DNA of 21,223 bases from Gammaproteobacteria bacterium UBA3067 (lineage in GTDB: Bacteria; Pseudomonadota; Gammaproteobacteria; Pseudomonadales; UBA3067), in assembly GCA_002366835.1 (NCBI GenBank), contig DFBZ01000147.1, forward strand, positions 81,176-102,398, read 5' to 3'. The position numbers and the translations under genes are program-made. Positions 15,749 through 21,223 of this stretch are shown in pieces; position 1 is the stretch's first letter, and the number at the start of each line of letters is the position of its first letter. The notes beneath the pieces were generated by a model that was not told the origin of the DNA, searched no databases, and worked only from the letters and a program-made list of their open reading frames with translations.

Positions 15749-15960
15749 ACTCTTTTGTTAAAAAAATGGCAAGTATAAGACACCTTTTACTCGAACCCCT
15801 AGAAAATATTTACATGCATAAAAGGATGAAGCACTATGAATTTACTGTTAACGCCTTTATGCAGGGGCGTTTTCGATACGAGCCTTGCGTTATACCATTC
15901 TCAAGGCATGAACTATCCTTGAATGAAGAGAAGCAAGGGATGGAATAGGCTGAGATTAAA

Positions 15961-17583
15961 GTGAAAATTGATCCACCCAGCATAAACGTCAACAGCAATA
16001 CCAGGCAGGCCAACACCACAACAAGCCAAAGCGCCGCCCAATCAACACGGCGCCTACAACTCGACCAGCTTGTGCGCCAGATCGCGCCACACGGTCAAAA
16101 AACCGTTACTGCCACCGTACAGGCAAACAGCCAGCCAATAGCCAAAGCGGAACAAGCCCACAGCGCCGCCCAAACGCGCCATTACCAGGTACTTCTGAAA
16201 GTCGGGAACAAAGCGTTCACCGCAAACAGCCCTATCCCGTTACTCAAAGGCCAACAAGTAGAATTGGAAATCAACCCAGCGAGAGGCTTGGCCATTCGTG
16301 CAATAAGCATCGATAAAAACAACCTGATTAATGATGCACTGAAACTACTGACCCCAAAACAGGAAAACCTGAATCAGCTTTTTACGCTGCTATCCCAGCA
16401 GCCTCTAACATTACAAAACCCTGCAAATAAACAAGAAGCCAGCATCCAGCAGCAACTTGAGAAAGCCGTCACGCGACTTTTAAACCACTCACCACGAACA
16501 CAAGCTTTGCAAAACCCTCAACAGATGCAGCAAAGCCTAAAACAGTCGGGGATTTTCCATGAAAACCAGTTTAAACAAATCGCTGCGAAACAAAAACCAC
16601 ACGCCCAGCATATAGCTTCAACTAGCAAGCCTGATGTCAATCACATTCAGCAAGACCTGAAAAGCCAATTAAAGGATTTTGAACGGCAACTTACCCAACT
16701 AAAGCAGGACTTGGCAAAATCAAGTCAAGCGCTGGGGAAATCTGAGAATACAGCAAGCTCAGATAAAAATGTTTCCGCCAGCAAACAGACCTTCACAACA
16801 AAAACTGAATTAAATACGGCAGGGCAAATAAAAGGGGAAACAAAAACCTCAGCCAACGCCGGTGACAACACCAGCTCTAAAAGCACCACACTTCAGAACG
16901 CGACAAAAAACCCGGCGAAAGTGTTCAACCCTCCACTTCCCCTAGGTGCAAAACAAAGCGGCCAAGCCGAAAAATTACCGCCAGCATTGCGTAATACACC
17001 TTATTTCCAAAGCGCCATTCCAATTATTAACTCAAACCAAGCCATAGCGAAAGGAAGCCGGCAGGAGAATATTCCCGCAAAAGACAGCACGGAAAAAGTG
17101 ATCGAAGCCTTAATTCGGCAAACAAATAGCGCGCTGGCCAAAATCCAACTTAACCAAATTTCCAGCCTCAACCAGCCAGCCAGCCCCTCGGCGGAGACCG
17201 CTACAGCACAGCAGTGGTTATTTGAAATCCCCGTCAATACCGGCAGCCAAGTGGAAACGGTCAGCATCCTTATTAAAGAAGAAGATGAGAAAAATGCGGA
17301 GAATGACAATAAAAAAGAAAAGCGCTGGTTTGTAAATTTAAGCTTCGACCTGGACAAGCTTGGCAAGCTACAAGTAGAGCTTACCCTGATTGGAGAAAGT
17401 GCCAGCTCCACTATATGGGTAGAAAAAGGTAGCACCTACCAAAGCGTCAGCCCACAACTGTCGAGCCTACAAACCCGCCTTGAGGCCCTCGGCCTCAATG
17501 TAGAAAAGCTGGATTGCCGTAAAGGTCTGCCGCCGCAACAAAAAACTCGCATTCACTCTCAACTCATCGATATCAATACATAA
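15961..17583 (+). CDS. FliK-like flagellar hook-length control protein
   Basis: This 540-residue protein has the FliK plan. A long, low-complexity, Gln/Asn/Ser/Lys-rich N-terminal and central region (about 1-410) precedes a compact C-terminal hook-length domain (about 419-490) with WLFEIPVNTG and WFVNLSFDLDKLGKLQVEL. In the family, FliK measures hook length and switches export specificity by contacting FlhB. The next gene, 2 nt downstream, is a free FlhB C-terminal domain, so the two are probably co-transcribed and may interact. The GTG at 15961 is the only reasonable start, but its ribosome site is weak. No sigma-28 or sigma-54 flagellar promoter is visible upstream. No other flagellar gene is nearby, so this may be the second FliK-like gene found next to ccmA in pseudomonads rather than the main FliK. 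Confidence 0.82.
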   Translation: MKIDPPSINVNSNTRQANTTTSQSAAQSTRRLQLDQLVRQIAPHGQKTVTATVQANSQPIAKAEQAHSAAQTRHYQVLLKVGNKAFTANSPIPLLKGQQVELEINPARGLAIRAISIDKNNLINDALKLLTPKQENLNQLFTLLSQQPLTLQNPANKQEASIQQQLEKAVTRLLNHSPRTQALQNPQQMQQSLKQSGIFHENQFKQIAAKQKPHAQHIASTSKPDVNHIQQDLKSQLKDFERQLTQLKQDLAKSSQALGKSENTASSDKNVSASKQTFTTKTELNTAGQIKGETKTSANAGDNTSSKSTTLQNATKNPAKVFNPPLPLGAKQSGQAEKLPPALRNTPYFQSAIPIINSNQAIAKGSRQENIPAKDSTEKVIEALIRQTNSALAKIQLNQISSLNQPASPSAETATAQQWLFEIPVNTGSQVETVSILIKEEDEKNAENDNKKEKRWFVNLSFDLDKLGKLQVELTLIGESASSTIWVEKGSTYQSVSPQLSSLQTRLEALGLNVEKLDCRKGLPPQQKTRIHSQLIDINT

Positions 17584-17585
17584 AT

Positions 17586-17882
17586 ATGAACAATGATGAA
17601 TTAGCCGTTGCCCTTTATTACGATGGCGATAGCGCCCCCAAAATAACTGCCACAGGCAGCGAGGACATTGCCCGCCAGATTATTGCATTAGCCATAGAGC
17701 ATGAGGTGCCCATTTATGAAAACCCTGAGTTAGTGGCCTTGCTAGCCACCCTGGAACTCGGCGATGAAATTCCCGAGATTCTTTATCGCACCATTGCGGA
17801 ATTAATTTGTTTTGCCTATGAGGTAAAAGCCATGTCCGATGAAGAGAAAAGACAAAATGCTCGTGATAATGATGCTTTCTAA
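17586..17882 (+). CDS. Stand-alone FlhB C-terminal-domain protein
   Basis: This 98-residue protein equals the cytoplasmic C-terminal part of FlhB/YscU. It shows LAVALYYDGDSAPKITATG, then the helix region IARQIIALAIEHEVPIYENPELVALL, and the ending IPEILYRTIAELICFAYEV. It lacks the membrane domain and the NPTH autocleavage motif that precedes this part in FlhB, so it resembles the cleaved fragment. Stand-alone versions in other bacteria have been reported to substitute for that fragment in export switching; the role here is inference. It starts 2 nt after the fliK-like stop, a classic two-gene unit. No terminator follows; the inverted 51-bp repeat begins about 40 nt downstream. Confidence 0.88.
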   Translation: MNNDELAVALYYDGDSAPKITATGSEDIARQIIALAIEHEVPIYENPELVALLATLELGDEIPEILYRTIAELICFAYEVKAMSDEEKRQNARDNDAF

Positions 17883-17923
17883 CAGAAGAAATAAATAGGC
17901 ATCAAAGCGGGTAACTCTAGGGC

Positions 17924-17974
17924 ATCTCTAAAAATTAGAATTTTTATTCGAGAGCAAGGAAGCACCGCACGGAA
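17924..17974 (-). repeat. 51-bp repeat module B, right inverted copy
   Basis: It is the inverted partner of 15698-15748 (47 of 51 positions). It contains an internal dyad, AAAAATT-AG-AATTTTT, at 17930-17945. The adjoining AGGGC at 17919 resembles the start of the element at 15539. Confidence 0.88.
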
Positions 17975-18230
17975 ACCCAAAGTGCATAACCATCTAGGCT
18001 CTCAAGAGAGCCATGTGTTCGGCCATTAATTTGGCTGGAGTCGTAACCAAGTATTTTTCTTGACCGCTTATTGAACTCGCCAAGCAGTCCTTCATCACAC
18101 TGCTACCGCAGACCCTCATTGTATTTGTTATGGGCTTGGTGTTGCCTTTAACAGGCTGTTGAAATTCTACTGACTTGACCATCTACTCCGTCGCTTAAGG
18201 CGCCTACTTTCGGTAAAATCGCACTCAAAT

Positions 18231-18268
18231 TACCCAAAGCGTTTCACGGGGCAGGCTCTGCTCATTTA
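18231..18268 (+). repeat. 38-bp repeat module A, copy 2
   Basis: It matches the reverse complement of 14343-14380 at 36 of 38 positions. It lies inside the 293-bp element, 11 bp before module C. Confidence 0.85.
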
Positions 18269-18279
18269 CACGTGCAAAC

Positions 18280-18348
18280 TCGGCTTTAGCATCCTGCGTC
18301 GCTCTCGGCCTCTGTTCCCGACTCGGCTCTACCGGTTCCGTCCATGGA
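18280..18348 (+). repeat. 69-bp repeat module C, copy 2
   Basis: It is the direct partner of 15618-15686 (66 of 69 positions), inside the 293-bp element and next to module A. Confidence 0.9.
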
Positions 18349-18532
18349 ACCGTACCTCCCCCATCCATGCGGTCGTCCGCTTTTTCGCTTGATTTTGCCT
18401 TATATCTGACTCAATACAGCGAATTTCAACAGCCTGTTAATCGCTTTTCCAATTTTACGCAAAATAGTCAAATTCAAACGAGCGGATACTACATCAATTG
18501 CGGCATACTATGGCTCTGTTAGTCATGCACGA

Positions 18533-18560
18533 TTACGAAAATGACGTTTTACGCTATATT
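18533..18560 (+). promoter_or_regulatory. Weak candidate promoter for the antiporter gene
   Basis: TTACGA (18533-18538) and TATATT (18555-18560) are separated by 16 bp, about 30 nt before the leader ORF. Each hexamer departs from consensus, so this is only the best available match in the spacer. Confidence 0.3.
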
Positions 18561-18590
18561 GATACTTACAACTGTATAGGAAGAATACCA

Positions 18591-18614
18591 ATGATCAACG
18601 TATTGAATTATTAA
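18591..18614 (+). CDS. Seven-codon leader ORF before the antiporter
   Basis: ATG at 18591 encodes MINVLNY and stops at TAA 18612-18614. It is in the same frame as the antiporter, whose ATG follows 3 nt later. A good ribosome site, AGGAAG (18578-18583), lies 7 nt upstream of the leader, whereas the antiporter ATG has none of its own. Either ribosomes load on the leader and reinitiate at 18618, or the TAA is a mutation in an extended N-terminus. The family's usual start (MDxxWI..AF..GF) favours the first reading. Confidence 0.45.
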   Translation: MINVLNY

Positions 18615-18617
18615 GTC

Positions 18618-20186
18618 ATGGACTACCTTTGGATATTCATCGCATTTGTTTGCGGTTTTCTTGTTAAGCAAATAGGCCTTCCTCCCCTCGTCGGCTATCT
18701 CGCTGCGGGCTTCGGACTACATGCGCTAGGTGTTGAGCCCGATGCCTCACTTCAAACTCTGGGTGATCTTGGCGTCATTTTGCTATTGTTCACCATTGGC
18801 TTAAAGTTGAACGTTGCCAGTTTGTTTAAAACAGAAATTTGGGCCGGTGCTGCAGGCCATATGAGCATAATTATTCTACTTACCATGGTAAATTGTATTG
18901 CTCTTGCGACTTTGGGGCTGATCCATTTTGTCGGTCTGGATTTATATGGTGCGGCACTGATTGGTTTCGCTGTCAGCTTTAGCAGTACGGTTATCGCGGT
19001 GAAAGTCCTCGAAGAAAATGGTGAGATGCGCTCTCGTCATGGACAGGTCGCCATTGGCATATTAGTTATTCAAGACATCGCTGCAGTTATATTTGTTACC
19101 CTTGCCTCCGATATGTCGCCCTCTTGGTGGGCGCTGAGTTTGCTGGCTTTACCGTTAATCAGGCCCGCGCTTCATCATTTACTCGGGCTTTGTGGCCATG
19201 GTGAACTGTTGCCTTTGGCAGGGATATTCCTGGCGTTTACCGGTGGTGAGTTATTCGAGCTAGTCGGTCTAAAGGCACATCTAGGCGCATTGGTTGTTGC
19301 GGTATTATTAAGCAATCATTCCAAGTCTGCAGAACTTGCTAAATCATTACTCAGTTTTAAAGATATATTTTTGATCGGCTTTTTCCTTTCCATTGGATTT
19401 ACCGCACTGCCAACAATCGACATGCTCGGCGTTGCGCTAATTATGGCAATTGCCCTTCCTGTTAAGGCCGCCCTATTCTTCTTCTGGCTTACACGGTTGA
19501 AGCTGCGTGCTCGCACCTCATTTTTAACCGCACTAAGCCTTGGCAACTACAGCGAGTTTGGTTTAATTGTGTGTTCGATCAGCGTTAGCCAAGGGCTATT
19601 AACTAAAGAATGGTTAGTTATTATGGCACTGGGCGTTTCTCTATCTTTTGTTTTTTCAAGTGCTATTAACGCAGTCTCACACAGGTTATATGCCCGCTGG
19701 GTTTCGCATATTAAGCGTTTCGAGAAGCCTGAACGCTTACCTGAAGATAGGTTCGATCAACCCGGGGATGTCGCCATTCTAGTGGTAGGTATGGGTCGTG
19801 TTGGCACCGGCGCATATGACACCCTAGAGAAAGACATGGCAAAGACTGTATGCGGCATCGACATGGATCGAAAGCGTGCTGTTTCTAGCCGTGATTCTGG
19901 GAGAAACGTTATCTATGGCGATGCGGAAGACCCTGACTTCTGGTCGAATATTACCTTTGATGGTATCCAATTAATCATGTTTGCTATGCCGAATTATCTA
20001 GACATACAAGAAGCCCAAAAGCAGCTTCAGTATGTCGGCTTTAATGGCAAAACAGCAGGTATTGCCCGGCATGAGGACGAAAGGAAAAAATTACTCGCTG
20101 CCGGTGTCGACGAGGTGTTTAATTTCTATGCTGAGGCGGGTGCTGGGTTTGCGGATGAAAGCATTCATCTTTTAGGAGATGCGTAG
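18618..20186 (+). CDS. Kef-type monovalent cation:proton antiporter (CPA2) with RCK domain
   Basis: This 522-residue inner-membrane protein exchanges K+ or Na+ for H+. About 12-13 hydrophobic segments span 1-360, with family features GLPPLVGYLAAGF (20-32), GVILLLFTIGLKL (52-64) and the Gln-Asp pair in ILVIQDIAAV (Gln152, Asp153). The cytoplasmic part (about 383-505) is a TrkA-N/RCK nucleotide-binding domain with GMGRVG (391-396) and the acidic residue at the end of beta 2 (GIDMD). RCK domains gate transport in response to bound nucleotide or ligand. It looks more like the YbaL/Kef group than E. coli KefC, and no KefF/KefG-like partner is adjacent. The ATG at 18618 has no ribosome site of its own; translation probably depends on the short ORF ending 3 nt earlier. 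It seems to stand alone downstream of the repeat nest. Confidence 0.92.
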   Translation: MDYLWIFIAFVCGFLVKQIGLPPLVGYLAAGFGLHALGVEPDASLQTLGDLGVILLLFTIGLKLNVASLFKTEIWAGAAGHMSIIILLTMVNCIALATLGLIHFVGLDLYGAALIGFAVSFSSTVIAVKVLEENGEMRSRHGQVAIGILVIQDIAAVIFVTLASDMSPSWWALSLLALPLIRPALHHLLGLCGHGELLPLAGIFLAFTGGELFELVGLKAHLGALVVAVLLSNHSKSAELAKSLLSFKDIFLIGFFLSIGFTALPTIDMLGVALIMAIALPVKAALFFFWLTRLKLRARTSFLTALSLGNYSEFGLIVCSISVSQGLLTKEWLVIMALGVSLSFVFSSAINAVSHRLYARWVSHIKRFEKPERLPEDRFDQPGDVAILVVGMGRVGTGAYDTLEKDMAKTVCGIDMDRKRAVSSRDSGRNVIYGDAEDPDFWSNITFDGIQLIMFAMPNYLDIQEAQKQLQYVGFNGKTAGIARHEDERKKLLAAGVDEVFNFYAEAGAGFADESIHLLGDA

Positions 20187-20340
20187 CTTATCTATATAAA
20201 ATGAAAAGATCTCTACTTAAGATTAAGTATGTAATTTGGTCGTTTCGTTAATATTGGGGAAATTAAATTTGGGAGGTGGGTAAACATAGATTCAAAGACA
20301 TTTTTTTATCTACACATAATTTTTTGATGGGGCTAGCCTT

Positions 20341-21053
20341 CTACCCCCCTGCCCTATTAGACCTTAATCCTTCTAAAAACCGCCGACTCTGAAAGTCTTT
20401 TAATGCACACTCAATTTCCTTTCTTGTATTCATCACAAATGGGCCGTACTGCACCAGTAGCTCATTAATAGGCCGCCCACTGAGTATTCATAACTCCGCC
20501 CCCGAGGGACCAGCCTTAAGCTGTAAGTGCTTGCCTTTACCGTAGACCCCTAGTTGGCGCGTTGCTATTAAATTCGTTGTACCTTTATAGACATACACCA
20601 GCGAGGATATTCTGCATTAAAAGACAACTCAACGGATTCGTTAGTGGACAATTCCAAATTCAAAAAAACAGGCTGTGTCGAAGATTCGGATATCGGACCT
20701 TGCAGTAATTGTTGATTGATTATTACATGACCCGCGATGATGCGAACCTTTCCGCCCTCAGACAGCAACAGCTCTTCTATATCGCCGCTAGCAAATTCCT
20801 GATAAGCCGCCGGTCGCATTTTTTCAGCCGCCGGCAAATTCAACCAGATTTGAAAGCCATGCAATAAACCTTGCTCTTGATCAGGCATTTCGGAATGAAG
20901 CACACCGGCACCGGCTGTCATCCACTGCACATCACCGGCACCAATCACCCCTTCATTACCCATGTGGTCGCGATGGCGCATACGCCCAGCTTTCATGTAA
21001 GTGATGGTTTCAAAACCACGATGAGGATGTTCAGGAAAACCACCAATATAATC
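20341..21053 (-). pseudogene. Pirin-family protein, truncated and frameshifted
   Basis: Pirins are bicupin metal proteins; bacterial ones include quercetin 2,3-dioxygenase-like enzymes and redox regulators. The first cupin is well kept: DYIGGFPEHPHRGFETITYM, then GVIGAGDVQWMTAGAGVLHSEMP, with the expected metal-binding His and Glu residues. Three lesions are visible. The 5' end stops at 21053, preceded by TAG (21054-21056) and unrelated sequence, so the N-terminal ~50 residues are missing. A one-base loss near 20606 shifts the frame after NAEY; the correct frame resumes as SLVYVYKGTTNLIATRQLGVYG. A TGA at 20488-20490 replaces the Trp expected in AELWILSGRP. The C-terminal part (PINELLVQYGPFVMNT) reads to TAG at 20341. 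The longest open piece (20568-20996) would lack both ends. Confidence 0.85.
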
Positions 21054-21223
21054 CTAGAAACCGCAGTTGGCCGGCCCAAACTGAAAGTTTACACTTCTAT
21101 AGTAAGTTATTTTGAAAATCGAGCTTTCACCTGTTGGGTGAGTCCACCTCCTCACTCGATAGCACGTTTATTGGGCCCGCTAATTTCACAAAAAAAGCTC
21201 AGAATAGCCTGCTAATATTCACT
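21054..21223. other. Unrecognised sequence upstream of the pirin remnant
   Basis: This 170-base stretch joins directly to the truncated pirin sequence and does not encode its missing N-terminus in any frame. Short frames on both strands show no recognisable family. The last 20 or so bases contain AGCCTGCTAA, similar to AGCCTGTTAA of the interspersed inverted ends, which might indicate another degenerate element end. Confidence 0.4.

Larger units (their letters stand above)
15539..15752. mobile_element. Small MITE-like repeat element upstream of the fliK-like gene
   Basis: This ~210-bp non-coding stretch begins AGGGCAGCTCTGAAAATT and ends with the inverse of a similar sequence (AATTTTTAGAGATACTCT), giving imperfect inverted ends. 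The left end also resembles 17919-17946. Inside are the 69-bp module C (15618-15686) and the 51-bp module B (15698-15748), both found again near 17.9-18.3 kb. No transposase frame is present. It separates the glycoside hydrolase 5' end from the fliK-like gene. Confidence 0.5.
18148..18440. mobile_element. 293-bp MITE-like element with perfect 20-bp inverted ends
   Basis: It begins TTAACAGGCTGTTGAAATTC and ends with the exact reverse complement at 18421-18440. The outermost bases read T-TA-ACAGG and CCTGT-TA-A, compatible with insertion at a TA dinucleotide, though a palindromic end would look the same. The interior holds repeat modules A and C and no credible protein. With ends this conserved, it could be moved in trans by a transposase elsewhere in the genome. 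A third copy of the end sequence starts the window. Confidence 0.6.

Noticed and set aside
15766..15948. 60-residue plus-strand frame before the fliK-like gene
   Set aside because: No family features and a poor start context. An alternative short frame from 15837 is equally unsupported. AACGCC/GGCGTT near 15849 is only a 6-bp dyad.
15749..15960. Sigma-28 or sigma-54 flagellar promoter upstream of the fliK-like gene
   Set aside because: No TAAA-N-GCCGATAA or TGGCAC-N5-TTGC match was found; TGGCAAG near 15767 lacks a proper -12 element.
17994..18182. 62-residue minus-strand frame (starts MVKSVEFQQPVKGN)
   Set aside because: Its start lies in the inverted-end repeat and it runs toward module B. 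No ribosome site or recognised family was found; it is more likely repeat-derived.
15539..18440. Integron attC sites
   Set aside because: The inverted repeats do not show the paired RYYYAAC/GTTRRRY ends flanking a folded site, and no integrase is present.
20187..20340. Terminator after the antiporter
   Set aside because: A short dyad (TACTTA/TAAGTA) is present, but it is AT-only, 6 bp and not followed by a T-run.

Overview
The window looks like a piece of a Gammaproteobacterium chromosome. The best evidence is the smc-zipA-ligA gene order, because ZipA is restricted to gammaproteobacteria. A System I cytochrome c maturation cluster and a FliK-like/FlhB-domain gene pair next to ccmA fit as well. 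A secreted glycoside hydrolase and a PEP-CTERM-like surface protein suggest a marine, polysaccharide-using lineage of the Cellvibrionales type, but that assignment is inference. No rRNA, tRNA or CRISPR array was seen.

Layout. (1) 1-3466, plus strand: a decaying fatty-acyl gene set. It holds a long-chain acyl-CoA synthetase remnant with an in-frame TAG, a ketoacyl synthase III with an in-frame TGA and a frameshift, and a second, intact but catalytically divergent ketoacyl synthase III-like gene. (2) 3408-4127, minus: a secreted protein with a degenerate PEP-CTERM tail, overlapping the previous gene tail to tail. (3) 4314-10994, minus: ligA, zipA and smc, all intact (DNA ligation, divisome anchoring, chromosome condensation). 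(4) 10995-11220: a spacer with degenerate ~20-bp tandem repeats and a perfect 8-bp hairpin. (5) 11221-14020, minus: ccmABCDE, tightly packed with overlapping or nearly touching genes. ccmF and later genes are absent at the expected place. (6) 14021-15760: an AT-rich glycoside hydrolase gene bounded by pieces of an interspersed repeat family. (7) 15961-17882, plus: a FliK-like gene and a stand-alone FlhB C-terminal-domain gene. (8) 17919-18440: a nest of repeats containing a 293-bp element with 20-bp perfect inverted ends. (9) 18591-20186, plus: a seven-codon leader ORF and a Kef-type cation/proton antiporter. (10) 20341-21053, minus: a pirin pseudogene with three lesions, then unrecognised sequence to the end.

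The most distinctive content is the repeat family. Modules of 38, 51 and 69 bp recur in different orders and orientations around the glycoside hydrolase and the fliK-flhX pair, and the first 28 bases of the window match one copy exactly. The housekeeping blocks are intact while the accessory genes carry nonsense codons and frameshifts. This points to selective decay of accessory functions alongside spread of a small non-coding repeat. No convincing new defence system or biosynthetic machine was found.
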